A DNA stretch of 64,000 nucleotides from Massospora cicadina (Eukaryota; Entomophthoromycota; Entomophthoromycetes; Entomophthorales; Entomophthoraceae), in NCBI GenBank assembly GCA_022478985.1, contig JAKSZP010002679.1:124001-188000 (forward strand), written 5' to 3'. Numbering within the stretch: position 1 is the first letter of the stretch; the number at the start of each line of letters is the position of its first letter. Under the pieces are notes generated by a model. It searched no databases and had not been told where the DNA came from. It was given only the letters and a program-made list of their open reading frames with translations. This document shows positions 34,355-46,101 of the stretch, in pieces. The translations under genes were made by a program, and so were the position numbers.

Positions 34355-35559
34355 AATATGGGGATGACTCCGCCTATGTCCCTCTTAGGGGAGGGAGGAT
34401 GGATCATGGTAGGAATGAACAGCCTGTCAAAATTGATGTGAGATTGGATGCTAGCAAGGGCTAGACCTACACAAAACCACATTCTTTGAGCGGATGTAGA
34501 GCCCTGCGAGAAGGTGACTAGGGGAAGGAAAATTGAGACGTTGGTTGAAGCCATTTGTGAAACCCTAGAGCGGGAGGAAAGCAACAGTATAAGAAGAGTC
34601 AATTGGCAAATAACCCCGAGTAATCCCAATATGGTACTGGAGTTGTAAGATTAGACTTGAGCGCCTGATGATGGGCTTCATCAAGAACACTGGACATATG
34701 GGCTGGCAGCAAACATGGGATGCTTGATGGGGGTTGCCAAATCATGCCCCCTACTAAAGCCATCAGCAGAAGATAACAATGGGAAGCACTGGTGAGGAGA
34801 TAGTCATGCATGGAGTTAATACATCCTGCAAGTGACAACTATGGGCTTCTTGGAAGCTGAAGCTGAATGAGCGGTGAAACCTATGGTAGGCTGGGAGCTT
34901 CGTGGACCAACTTCAAAGAACTTGGCCAGCAAAGTGAAAAGCATAAGTGGTGGTATCCCAATCTACGAGGTTATCAAGATCAAAGGGATTCAGTGCTAGG
35001 GACAAAGCCTTGGTGACTTGGGCCCAGAGCTCAGCATAAGGGAGCTCAAAATGAATACTGTTACTGATGGTGAGCTTGGTAGCCAGAACAGCAAATTTGT
35101 AATATTGTCTGAGTCAGAAGAGGAACTCAGGAAGCAGGTCTGACCTGGCAAAAAACAAGCAATCAAGAGCAAATGGCATAATCTCTGGAGCATCTACAGC
35201 AATGGTCAGTGCATCAGCAAAAGGAGTTAATCAAAGAGAGTTTTAAAATTCAACTCTGAAAATGATGGAATAGGAAGAATTGGCCAAGAGTTGTTTGAAA
35301 CAATAGCAAGCCTGGTTTTGTAGGGATTAGTTACCGTTTCCAGCAATTTGATGGAAGGACTAGCTGCTAATGCCAGACTATGCATATGAGTCCTGGAAGG
35401 ACCATAGAAGAGGTTCCGCTGTGCATCCTGACTCATCTGCTGGAAGAGCCAGAGGTCTTTATCAGACAAACTATGCAGAAGCTGCTGGTATTATGACTTA
35501 GAATATGACATATAAGCTGGATGATAGGGGGGATGTTGGACTTATATGGAAGTTGACAT
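34355..35559 (-). pseudogene. antisense accessory gene of the G-B/G-C family, G-B copy
   Basis: Reads opposite to pol from the ATG at 35559 (MSTSI, as in G-C). Conserved blocks in the same order: LFYGPSRTH (near 35400), NFKTLFD, LPYAELWAQVTKALSLALNP (near 35000-35050), LDNLVDWDTTT, QPPSSIPCLLPAHMSSVLDE (near 34690-34745), TPVPYWDYSGLFA (near 34615-34650), then an open stretch with FSQGSTSAQRMWFCVGLALA and QSHINFDRLF to PPSPKRDIGG near 34385. Stops occur at codon 6, near 35475 and near 34915, the last shared with G-C (CGA to TGA likely). Function unknown. Confidence 0.7.
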
Positions 35560-36080
35560 TATGCACTCTACAATCCATTAAGCTCCAATTTCAGAGAAAT
35601 TAATCTCAATTTTAGTGGTATAAGCTCTCCAAGAGAATAATTAGGAATGACTTGAGCCAAGAGATTATGAGAGAAATAACAAGGGCAAATAAAAATAAGT
35701 ATTCTTAATTAGTCTATGAAATAAACACTGATGGCAAGAGTCTCCTGTCTAGGATGAGGAGAAAAGCATAAAATCAAGGACGCTGGACCAAGAATCCTGA
35801 ATATGACAGCGGGTCATATGCCCTGATGGGGGAAAACTGGATCCTGGGACTAATATCATCATAAGTAAATTGATCAGCCCAGCATGACAGTAGATCTTGG
35901 GGACCGCGCTCTGAGAAGGTGGTAGCAAGGAGGAAGAGAAAGAGCGCCGCATGCTAAAAGCTCATCCCAAGCAGCGTTGAGTACTGATGATCATACTTTG
36001 CTTGAGTTAATGAAGTATTTGACCATATGTCTGAAGTGGTGTTCTCATGCCCAAGTCCTTTTCTCGCTGGAAATCTAGGC
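35560..36080. other. G-B stretch between antisense gene and 3' LTR
   Basis: About 520 bp, homologous to 22834-23343 in G-C. No reading frame or known element was recognised. A possible upstream region for the antisense gene. Confidence 0.4.
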
Positions 36081-36092
36081 AAGAGGGGGATG

Positions 36093-36764
36093 TGTTGGGA
36101 TTTTTACTCATATTCTCATCCTGCTATACTACCAGGAATCGCTAGTAGATAATTCCCTAAGGCGAAGTGAATTTAAAATCAGTTGGACCAAGTTTCAAAG
36201 TAACTATGTTTGGGGATTTTGGGATATTATCCTGGTTGTATCTGTCAGGGATCGATCTGGACAAATGCTTAAGATCTCATTGGGCAAAGTTGCTGACAAA
36301 ATAGGGGCATCTGATAATGATTAATTATCAGGTGTATCAATTGGGATCAGTCAAGTTTCATCACCAACTGATTGGGAATGAATAGCAAGTTGCAAGGTGA
36401 GAGATGCCACCTGCAAATAATGAATTGATTGGTCAGTGTGTGACCTGCCTTAATGGGTAATGATCCTATTACCTAAGCAGGTCGCTAGCCAAATATGGTT
36501 GGTTTGCTTGGATCATGAGGAAAACGTTAGGGACACGTTTTCTGACTCTTTCCATTTAGGTATTGAGGATGTCCATCAATGGAATCCTAGCCAGGATGGA
36601 AAAACCATTGATGCTGAGATGAGGATGGGTGATTCAACACAACGGTTGCTGTTTCATTGAAGAGGTGTCAAATGAGGGTTAGACAACTGAAATTCCACTA
36701 TAAATTTCTTAGGATTTACTTATAATAAAAAATAGTTAGAAAGTAAAACAGATAATTAGATCAG
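36093..36764 (+). repeat. G-B 3' LTR, first part
   Basis: Begins TGTTGGGATTTTTACTC after a polypurine tract at 36081-36092. Interrupted at 36764 by E5. It continues at 44106-44591 and closes with four bases at 49836-49839 after LINE-B. Confidence 0.9.
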
Positions 36765-37242
36765 TGTTAATTTCGCAGCATCTGGGTCTGCTGTCGCCAA
36801 GTTGGATTTGCACAGGGTATAGCCACTGAGCAACCCAATTGAACGATATGAGGATTGCTGATTCTTATAATAAAACTTGATAAAATATATGTGGAGCTAT
36901 TGCCCCTTATTTCTACCTTTATTTTAAATATCTTGCAGACTGTTCTGCGCTCCTCTTTTCCTTGTAAAAGACTATCCCCTTTTAATCTTCCATCAGGCTC
37001 TTTATACCTCAATTCCCCAGCCAGATGCATCCTTGGCTTGGTATCTTTTATTCTTCTTCCTTTTTCAAGTCGCTCTCATTTGTATTGAATCTTGGCATGA
37101 TTCCTCTTGATTTGCCAAATGTCCTCATTTTGCTCAATTATTATTCATGTATCCCCTTTTGTAAATCTTGAGACTCATCTTGATTCCCCTTCAATCCACC
37201 AATATGGGTAGCATATCATCCAGTCATATCAACTTCCCAACA
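36765..37242 (-). repeat. E5 3' LTR
   Basis: 478 bp. It pairs with 43622-44100. On the plus strand it runs tgttaatttcgc to cttcccaaca. Confidence 0.94.
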
Positions 37243-37259
37243 TACCCCCCCCCCCTTTG
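37243..37259 (-). promoter_or_regulatory. E5 polypurine tract
   Basis: On the minus strand TCAAA followed by eleven G and TA abuts the 3' LTR. The same tract with seven G is present in E6 (55708-55721). Confidence 0.85.
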
Positions 37260-37411
37260 ACTGGATGATAGTCTCTTACTGTTTGTATGCTCAAAGGAAC
37301 TTCGCATGGACTCAGTTGATAATCTGACCACCAGCAGGTTCCTTAATTGTGTAGACATCCATGCCAGTTTTTTCAATAATCTCAAATGGGCTGACCCAAA
37401 TGTCATAGAAC

Positions 37412-38330
37412 TTATTTTTTTTGTCTGAATCCATGCTGGTCGTGGAATAAAACATAATCCCCTACAGCAAACAATGGAAGTCTGCTCTGGCGCTTCTGGT
37501 CAGCCACCTGGTCATGAATTTTCTTAGCCAAACTGGTGGAGTAGGCTTCAGTTTTCAACTTGATCAATGTATCCATGAGTTGCCTCAGATATCGCTGAGG
37601 ATTCACACCACCAGTGTCCTCACAAATGAATATAGCAAGTCAGGCAGAGCCAGATGTCGACCATACAGCAGTTGAAAAGGACCTTTACCAGTGGCAGAAT
37701 GATAGCTGATATATAAGCAAACACAGCAGTAGGTAGAAGAGCACTCCATTCCAAGGGTCAATCCATTATTAATTTGTGGAGTATGTTTACTAGGGTTCCA
37801 TTGACTTGCTCCACCATCATATTTGATTCTGGATGATAGGGGGTAGTCAAAACCCCACGAATCGTCATCAATTTGTTTAACTTTAACAGGATATGTGAAG
37901 TAAAGTTGGTTCCGTTGTCCATCAAGATAAACTGCAGGCAGCCATGCCGCTGTATAACACACTCTATAATAAACTTGTCAGTGGTGACCGCGCCCAAGTT
38001 GCTAATAGCCCTGGCCTCCACCCATTGGGTCAAATGATTGATGGTGACAATTATATACTTGGATCAATTGGCACTAGTTGGTAGAGGTTCCACTACATCA
38101 ATGGATACGGTGTGCCATGAAAACTGGGGCTTCACTAATTGATAGGTGGTTTTCTTACTGAAAAGTTTTTCAACCTGACACTGATGGCAACAGCTAACAG
38201 TTTCCAATACGTCTTAATGCATGCTTTCACAGAAGTATAGGGGTCAAAAAAACTTTAGTGTCTTTCACAAACCTCCATGGCCTACATCCTGATGAGCATC
38301 TATAATTATTGAGGGTCTACTCAAAGGCTT
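37412..38330 (-). pseudogene. E5 integrase
   Basis: Reading on the minus strand: the zinc-domain end CHQCQVEKLFSKKTTYQLV near 38130-38190, then the DDE core ([74 protein letters not shown] at 37758-38033). YHSATGKGPFQLLYGRH follows near 37650-37700, and then the C-terminal segment AYSTSLAKKIHDQVADQKRQ. The GPF/Y-type module lies near 37330-37410. Several frames and stops. No chromodomain. Confidence 0.82.
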
Positions 38331-38548
38331 AGGAAAATTCAGCGTCAAGTCTCCAATACGCTTGTATAATTCTCCCTCCCATATGAAGGTACCCTCCCTG
38401 AGCCCATCTAACACCTTGATCACTTGCGGCGGCTCATCCTAGTATTTGTTTACCATCATCTTTTCATACATTATATCAGCTAGATCTTCTGTGATAGTGA
38501 CCGTGGCAATCGAGACAGACAATCTGCATTTTGATGTTTTGCCCCAGG

Positions 38549-38930
38549 TCAATGTAAAATTTCAAAATTGTATGCTTGCAGCTTCAGATCCCAACGTGCG
38601 AGCCAGCCTTCCAGTTCATGCAGATTCTGTAGCCAGCGTAAGGAAGCGTGATCCATCACTACTTGAAATCTTACCTCATGCAAGTATACCTGAAATTGTT
38701 TGTAAGCGTAGATCACAGCTAAACACTTCCGCTCAGTTACAGTATAGTTTTGTTCATGACAGTTCAAGCTCCAACTACAGAAGGTGACAGGATGTTCCAC
38801 ACCGTCATCATCCTTCTGGGATAATACTGCCCCAATAGCAGCTAAGGATGCATCTGTTTGAACTATGAATGGCTTATTGAAGTTGGGGTATTGCAAAATG
38901 GGTGCACTTGCTAATGCGGTATGCAATACA
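38549..38930 (-). pseudogene. E5 RNase H
   Basis: Open for 125 codons: FIVQTDASLAAIGAVLSQKD, HPVTFCSWSLN, NYTVTERKCLAVIYAYKQFQ, VVMDHASLRWLQNL and LQAYNFEILH. The Asp residues of the first and last blocks are present, so this is one of the best preserved domains in the window. Confidence 0.87.
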
Positions 38931-38999
38931 TTAAAAGTGTTCTGGCATCGTTCTGACCAATTAAAAGAAGCGTTTTTCTTTAATAGCTCAAAAAGCGGT

Positions 39000-39960
39000 G
39001 CCCCAATACAGCTGAAACTGGGAATGAACTGTCAATAATACCCAACCATTCCCAGAAACACCTGAATGTCCCGCATATTTCCTGACTGAGTCATCTTGCC
39101 TATCGCTTCCACTTTAGCTGGCTGCAATTTAAGCCCATTTGAATCCACAACAAAACCAAGGTATTCCAATTGCCTTTAAATAAATGGAACTTTTGAGGCT
39201 TAATTTAGATAATAGTGGCAGTGAGGCGCTGAAACACTTGCTACAAGTGGGCCAGATGCTCTGTGAATGTCCATGAAAACACATTGATGTTGTCAAGGTA
39301 AACTAAGATGAAGGACAGCTTTAAATCACCTAAAATCATATCCATGGCATGCTGGAATGTAGCTGGAGCGTTACACAATCCTTGCAGCATGCGTGTTGGC
39401 TGGAACAACCCTCTCAAGGTGATAATCACACATTTCTCCCATTAGTGGCAATTCGATCTGCCAGTACCCTGAGATCAGATCCATGGCGGAAAAATAGTTT
39501 TCCCCACCCAATCGGTCTAACACATCATCAATCTGTGGAAGAGGGTAAGAATCCTTCTTTGTGACGTTATTGAGTTTATGATAAATCAACAACCACCTGA
39601 TTCAAACCATCCTTTTTCTTTATGATGAGCACAGGTAATGCCCAGGGACTGTTTGATGGCTCTAGCATCCCTTGCTCAATAAGCTTATCCACTTCATCAG
39701 AGACAACCTCTTCTGCTGCTCTAGAACGTCTAATAGGATGCAAACGAATGGGAGGGTGATCCCTCATATCAATCCAATGTTTCACCCCTTGAGCGCATCC
39801 CAAGTCATGATCATTATTTGCAAAAATATCCCAATATATTTCAAATAATGCCATAACCTTATCTTGCTGATCTGCCAATAGTCCCATAAGCACTTCATGC
39901 GGAACTACAGTCAGTATGCCAAACAAGGAGTGAGCTGGTAGTCCAAGATCTTCCCATGAG
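39000..39960 (-). pseudogene. E5 reverse transcriptase
   Basis: The pre-RT part NDHDLGCAQGVKHWIDMRDH and LIEQGMLEPSNSPWALPVLI lie in 39576-39926, followed by LPQIDDVLDRLG near 39530. A frameshift then separates MCDYHLERVVPANT from the true frame TSRGLFQPTRMLQGLCNAPA near 39370-39430. The active-site box reads YLDNINVFSW near 39280-39310, so the second catalytic Asp is Asn. E6 has the same frameshift and the same box. The thumb region is near 39020-39170. Confidence 0.85.
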
Positions 39961-40299
39961 CCAAAGTTATGAATACATCAAACTTCCTCAATAGGGATGA
40001 AGTGTAGGCCACCACTTGGTGCCGCCTAATTGTCATTGTCTCCTTCTGAAGGTTCACGAGCAGCACCCTTCACCCCCCATTCCCAGGAAACAATAACCCT
40101 GGAGCCACGTGTGGTTTGAGCTGCAAATTCTAATAAGGTGCCAGGATTTCTCCACACAGCCCCTTAGGGACTTTGATTTCGAGCCCAGTCCCTATTATGC
40201 CCTGGTGTCCAGACAGTAAGCTTAAAGGGCGCGTTTCTTTAAGTGGGATTCCTTTGTACTCATATATCTGATTGGGAAAGATCTTGGTCTGCTGACTCA

Positions 40300-40861
40300 G
40301 TCACTGGTAGAGAACAGGGATCACTCCATCACTGTATGCTAGATTGACCTGTTCAGAGTGGACTGGATCTGTTGGGATTCCACCAGAGGAAAAATATACT
40401 GGAATCTGTTGGCTGAACATAGTAAGAGTTTCTTCCGCCATATCTATCACAACGCCAAATTTCCTCATAAAAGCTGTCCCAATTAACATATTGTAGTGGT
40501 TATTTGGCAAAACCACCGCCAGAGCAGACACCTGGACTGACCTGAATCATAGAGGCAGTGTGCTATATGCTCCTTCCAACACAGTGCTATGCATTCCTGC
40601 CGTCCCATATACTATGCGATGGTCCACATCCAGTTTCAACATAAGTTTAGCCACCAACTGAGTGGAGACTATGTTCACAGGTGCTCCCGTGTCTATGATC
40701 ACGCGGATTTTTGTGTTTTGAATGAATATGTTGCAATAAGCACATTCTGAGTAAGAAGAACCATTGGTGTTTATTACTTGTACGTTCAAGGGCTTTGTGT
40801 TACTTAAAAAGTAAGAAATACCCTTGCCAACCTGAGGATACTCACTACCAAATTTTTCCAC
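40300..40861 (-). pseudogene. E5 retropepsin
   Basis: Signature VIIDTGAPVNIVSTQLVAK near 40655-40712 with an intact DTGA triad. VDHRIVYGTAGMHSTV and EGAYSTLPL follow, then the second block MLIGTAFMRKFGVVIDMAEE near 40430-40500. One stop lies near 40545. E6 differs at the triad. Confidence 0.85.
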
Positions 40862-41199
40862 CGGAATAGCTATGTTAACACCTACTAAAGGAGTGACGTT
40901 TAGTGAAGAATCTGCGTTGCTGGTGCCAGTCTGTTCCAGTATCTGCTACGCATATGGTTTCTGTACATCTTGGCAGAACTCAGCTCAATTGGGTGAACTC
41001 TTACTTTTGGAAGTGGAAGCAGGGGTATCCAACAAAAGCTGCTGATATAACAAATCATCCGATTGAAGGTTGATTTCTACTTGTAAAGTTGTTTAGCAGG
41101 TATTAGGGACAAGTGAATTGAGCTTAGCGGAGGTAAAACATCCCATCTCTACTCCACTCGAGCTTTTCCCTGCTCAGTTATCATAGTTGGTATTGTGTA

Positions 41200-42247
41200 C
41201 ACTTGTGGTTTGCTAGGGCAATTGGCTGCATAATGCCCTCTTTGTCTGCACTGGAAGCAAGTGTAAATAAAAGGTGCACATATATAATTTGGGCTGAAAG
41301 GACCAGGTCGAAAATTGCCAGTAAGGTTCCATGGTTGTGGTCAAACTGGTGAAGTGTACATGGGATGGAAAGGGTCTACTGACTCATATGAGGGATGATT
41401 ATATTCCAGCAGCTGATAAACCAGTCGCTGTGCCCAATATTCAGAAAAGGATGGAGCAGGGGCAGCGGAGGGTTTTTGGGCTACATTGGGGGCGTCATTC
41501 ATGGCAGAGAGTTAACATAAGGCGTTCATGATTCGAATGAGGCTGGTATCCCCATCCAACATATGGGACATAGCGTTATATATTTCCCAATATGGTTTGA
41601 CCGCCGCCATCATTGCTATACCTACATCCTCAGTGGTTAAAATATTAGCTTCAAGTAGAACGTGAGCTTCCACCAAAAACCGCTTGGCAAATTCCAACAA
41701 GGTCTCATTTTGGTTAAACTGTATAGTCATAAATTTGGCTTTCCGTTGAGACATCTTGTTAGCGCCTCTGAACAGCTGGATAATGATCGCTTTTACTTGT
41801 GCATAAGAAACCAAGCTATTTGGAAGATAGCAGGTCACTTGGTCAGTGCTTTCCACATCTAAAGCGGACAGTAACAACTTTGCTTTTTGTTAATTGGTAG
41901 CCCCTTCCACAGAAAAACAAAATGTTTAAAATAACCATGTAGGTTTCCATTATAACTGAAAGGGGGTAACTTTTTGTCCAGATAAATTCACTCAGCTCTC
42001 GGATTCTGCTGCAAGGGGCAGGCAAATTGGTTTCGGAGCAACTATGGGAACCCTCATTTGGTGTGTTATCATGCTGCTGGCCAGATGAGCTTGAACTTAT
42101 TGAAGCAGAATCAGAAGAAGTGTCATCACGGGGGGTCCATTGTACCACCCAATGGATACTTGTTTGCTGATCCATAACATTCTTCCCCCAAGTCGCCACT
42201 AACTGCCCCATTTCTCCTGGCTCTGGTACACCCCATGAACTGTTCAC
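41200..42247 (-). pseudogene. E5 gag, capsid and CCHC part
   Basis: The open stretch 41843-42247 (MNSSWGVPEPGEMGQL) leads into the capsid-like domain at 41512-41877 (LLSALDVESTDQVTCYLPNS, QFNQNETLLEFAKRFLVEAH, AAVKPYWEIYNAMSHML). The zinc knuckle CFQCRQRGHYAANC (CX2CX4HX4C) is intact at 41218-41259. Capsid parallels are in G-D and E6. Breaks lie near 41890 and 41500. Confidence 0.82.
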
Positions 42248-43351
42248 TAATCAGCCGTTTCATTTTAACCAAAGCACATCTACACCGTCCATCCTGCCAT
42301 TATTGTTGCAGCATGTCATATTGCTGTTGCAATTTCTGGCAGAATTCCTATTCCTCATTCAGTGTTTGTTCCATAGTTTGTAATCGCAAAAGAACTTCCT
42401 CAATTATATTCTGCAGGCAGGTTTGTTGTTGTCTTGAATTTTCCGCTTGCTGGTTGGCTTAGTTTATTTGGTTAACCAGGGAGGATCATTCCCACACTGA
42501 TTCCTCATTGGCCCATTGAAGGGTATCAATGCGGTCTTGCATGTCCACATACTCACTTGTCTCACTGATAAGAAGAGGGAGGCTTGTTGGCGTTCCACCT
42601 AACTAATGACTTCCAGTCATGTAACTTGACGAATGAGTTGGAGATACTCAGTAGACGTTGACTGAAGAATAAGTTCATTATCAGATGTTCGCTAGGTATC
42701 CCATCTGATATGGAGTTGATCTCATTCTGTTGATAGAGAGCTGACTTGGACTGCCAATTGCAGTTCCATCAGGGTCATTCTTTCCTTGAGCTGAGCAATC
42801 ACAGCTTCAAGAGCTTCCGCCCATTTGGCTAGCTCTGTCATACAGTGCTCAGTATTATTTCCCAAGGTTGTCATATCCTGAATCCACTCTGCGGATAGGC
42901 CATGCTGTTCCAGTAGTTCTCTTATTACTTGAGGTAATTCTGAGTTTAACTGTGGTACTAGAAGGTCCAATCAACGGCGAACATCCCTGACACAAAGATC
43001 CATATGTGCCAGCGCCCCTTGTATTTCCAAGAACAAATGATTGAGGCAGTCAAGCAGGAGGCGAGTATCATGCTTTTGTGCTTGGGCAAACTGCAATACA
43101 TCTCCAATTTCAATGTTATGGCGAGCCAGGACATGTAGTAGCTGGCGAATCAAAGGTTGCACATAAGTGACTAAGTATTCCTCAATTCCGTGAGTACTGA
43201 GGCGGCGAGTTAACCCCATAGTAGCGGCGTCCAAATAAGACATGTACAGCGCATATCGATTCTCTTTATCGCGTTGGTTATAGAACATACTTATGGCATT
43301 TTCCCCACTCTTGTCCTCATATAGGCGATACCCACATAACAACCATTTCAT
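42248..43351 (-). pseudogene. E5 gag, N-terminal extension absent from E6
   Basis: On the minus strand an open 126-codon piece (42971-43351) starts MKWLLCGYRLYEDKSGENAI and continues after one stop into an 82-codon piece (42722-42970) with charged helical repeats (ELAKWAEALEAVIAQLKERM), likely coiled coil. The rest to 42248 is broken. Neither G-D nor E6 has this N-terminal block. Its family was not recognised. It may be an original part of gag lost in E6, or an acquisition. Confidence 0.6.
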
Positions 43352-43601
43352 AATAATTCTTAGTTATTGTGGAGTCACAATTGTGGAGCGTCCAGATTAA
43401 TTAGTCGTCAGCTCTGGGCAATTCTTGAATTGCACAGTAATCATAATTTCATCATCCCCTGGTTTGGTAACAGTAAATAATGTTGGTTCAAAGTTAGGTT
43501 TCCTGGGCTTCTTTGGCATACCATGCTCAGAACCCAATCAGGTAAGGTCGGAACAAATGAGGATTTGTCATTGTGTTTTCCCCGCTATAGTTGCTAAGTG
43601 G

Positions 43602-43620
43602 CCCCCTGTAGTGAGCACCA
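43602..43620 (-). promoter_or_regulatory. E5 primer-binding site
   Basis: Minus strand TGGTGCTCACTACAGGGGG, one base from the LTR end. Identical over 18 bases to the G-C PBS, although the LTRs are unrelated. Confidence 0.82.
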
Positions 43621-43621
43621 C

Positions 43622-44100
43622 TGTTAATTTCTCGGCGTCTGGGTCCACTGTTGCTGAGTTGGATTTGCACAGGGTATAGCCACTGAGCAACCCAATCAAA
43701 CAATATGAGGATTGCCAATTCTTATAATAAAACTTGATAATATATAAGTGGAGCTATTGCACCTTATTTCTACATTTATTTTAAATATCTCACAGACTGT
43801 TCTGCGCTCCTCTTTTCCTTGTAAAAGACTATCCCCTTTTAATCTTCCATCATGCTCTTTATACCTCAATTCCCCAGCTGGATGCATCCTCAGCTTGGTA
43901 TCTTCTATTCTTCTTCCTTTTTTGAGTCGCTCTCATTTGTATCAAATCTCAGCATGATTCCTCTCAATTCGCCAAATGTCCTCATTTTGCTTAATTATAA
44001 TTTTTGTATCCCCTTTTCATAAATCTTGAGACTCATCTCAATTCCCCTTCAAACCGCCAATATGGGTAGCATATCGACCAGTCATATCAACTTCTTGACA
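43622..44100 (-). repeat. E5 5' LTR
   Basis: 479 bp. It pairs with 36765-37242, and differences are largely TG/CA exchanges. Confidence 0.94.
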
Positions 44101-44105
44101 ATCAG

Positions 44106-44591
44106 ATTACAAATATATAATTTAAGTTGTTCATCTGTTATATAGCTAGGTAGTAATCTAGTATCAGCTTTCAATTGTTTATTCTTCTCAAGGATAATAT
44201 TGCTGTATGCAATAATTGGAAGACTCTTAGAGAAAAGAGTAAAGATCTGAGCGGGGATCTAGAGAAGAAGGAGACACAACATGGATTACTGCTTACTGTG
44301 TGTTGAACCAAAGAGACTGTCACCAGGGAATCTAAGCAAAGATTGGGTTGGACAGAACAAGGTAACAAATCTATAAGATCACAAAGTCTTAATTATTAAT
44401 CAGGTATACTGCCAAGCATTGGGCTGAGAGATAAGAATTCATACTCAACTACAGATAATAGTTGTCATACTATTATTAAATGATAATCTAATATATTTTA
44501 AAATGCAGACAAAGTGCACAAGAAAACTGAATATGTGAAGTAAAAGGATTACTAAAGGTTGTTTGCTAATAATAACCCTTCAGTAAATTTT
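44106..44591 (+). repeat. G-B 3' LTR, second part, ending in LINE-B target duplication
   Basis: Continues the LTR after E5 (homologous to 11380-11797 and 17345-17425 of the 5' LTR). The last 18 bases, aacccttcagtaaatttt at 44574-44591, recur at 49818-49835 on the far side of LINE-B. Confidence 0.9.
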
Positions 44592-44670
44592 GCTTTTTTT
44601 CTCGTAACAATCACTTTAGTTACTACAATTTGATTCAAACAGCAAATTTGGATAATTACACACAGGAAAG

Positions 44671-46095
44671 ATGGGTGACTTTAATAACAAAATTAATACA
44701 ACATGGGCGAGCGTCACAGCAAGCGGTGCACTTAACGGTGCAACTAAGGGCAAGAAACGCCCTGGAGGGGGACCAGGAACCCAAGCTGTAAAAAAATCGC
44801 AAACTCAGACACCGTCTGGGTTTATGGTATTTACTGTAAAGCACGCACAATACATGTACATTCAATTTAACTAACCTTTGTCAAAGGTGGAACACGGGAT
44901 CAGACTCTTCCTTGGGGATGAGTCACCAACCCTGTGGGAGAAAACATGTGAGGCACAGCCCTCACTTTTCCCTCACGCGGTGTATGTAGCCACCAACAAC
45001 ATGGGCCATGGCTGGATTGATATTGGTTTCAAAACAGCTGATGAAGCTGATGCCGCAGCAAATATTCTGTGTGGAAATTGCCCTCCCTGAGGGCAAAAAA
45101 ATTGTGCACGTGGTGCGCACCAGATGGAACAAAGCGAAAACTTTGTTCATCTCCTTTGACTCGCTCCCCACCAATATCCTCATAAGGTAATCGAGGAGGA
45201 GCTCCGCAAAGGTCTTGTGGCCTATGGAGAAATCCAACAACTCAAATTACAGTGATTTCACTTAATGCCCGACCTGTGCACGGGCAAAGCTATCGCTGTA
45301 ATCAACCCCTTCCCAGAAGTGGAAGAGGATTTATCCAGATTTCCCCATGCAGCAGAATTTCACTTCACAGATGGGGGCCAGTTGGCTGCATTCTGAGTTA
45401 CACCAGAATGCAAACACCCATTTGCAACCATTGTGGCTCACTGCGCCACAAGGAACATGCATGCCCTGTAAAAGAGGGCTTAATGGAAAATGATTTTTGT
45501 GAAGAAGCTATGGACGAAGATAATGAAAACTTCGCCAAAATGACTGATGGCCACCACCCATTCCGCTGGGGTGAAGATGGACTATACTCCATCGTAGACC
45601 CAGTTACAAGTAAACAGCATAAAGCAGCACAAAAAGCCCGCAAGAGAGCAGCGGCTGAAGCGGCGGCACATGCAGAATCCGCCATTAACCACGGACAAAT
45701 TCAGGAGGATATTTTGGATATTCACCAAACCAACCAATCAGAAAAATATGCCCAGGTCGAGAATTTTCACAGTAACCAGACTGAGCCACAAAGCGTCATC
45801 AGTCATGCACATACTGAGGAACAATGCAACCACAAATTGGGTGAAAATGCAGTGCACAATGCAACAAAGTTGAACCTTAAAAATATAAAATCCAATCAAC
45901 AACCTGCATCAAATCAACATGAGACCTGTGCAGGAAAAGTTGATGCAATTGCAAAAAACTGACAATTCCCTTGAATAATTGGGTCAGATCAAGGGAACCA
46001 ACAATGGCAGTGAAAGAGTTGGAGTACAGATGTGGAGCATGGCCAAAATGAGCCGCGGTGGGATAGGGCCAGAGGGTCCTCCCAACCGCTCCTGA
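44671..46095 (+). pseudogene. LINE family 1 copy B ORF1
   Basis: From ATG 44671 to TGA 46093-46095, about 475 codons with breaks. KGKKRPGGGPGTQ near the start, the conserved ATNNMGHGWIDIGFKTADEA, and the knuckle CNHCGSLRHKEHAC near 45423-45466. A Lys/Ala-rich helical part follows (KARKRAAAEAAAHAESA). A TAA near 44875 and frame changes near 45070, 45190 and 45390 break it. The long piece 45252-45962 is mostly in the native frame only after about 45430. Confidence 0.87.
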
Positions 46096-46101
46096 GGCGC
46101 C

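Larger units (their letters stand above)
36765..44100 (-). mobile_element. E5: complete gypsy element, minus strand
   Basis: A 7336-bp element with LTRs at 36765-37242 (3') and 43622-44100 (5'), flanked by atcag at 36760-36764 and 44101-44105. It has a PBS, a polypurine tract, gag with a long N-terminal part, protease, RT, RNase H and integrase. It sits in the 3' LTR of G-B in reverse orientation. E6 is a close relative but lacks about 1.3 kb of the 5' coding region. The LTRs differ at many CG-derived sites. Pol has stops and an altered RT box. Confidence 0.94.

Noticed and set aside
37243..37259. The C11 run as a G-quadruplex or sequencing artefact
   Set aside because: Its place next to the LTR and the matching tract in E6 identify it as the polypurine tract, although its exact length may be uncertain.
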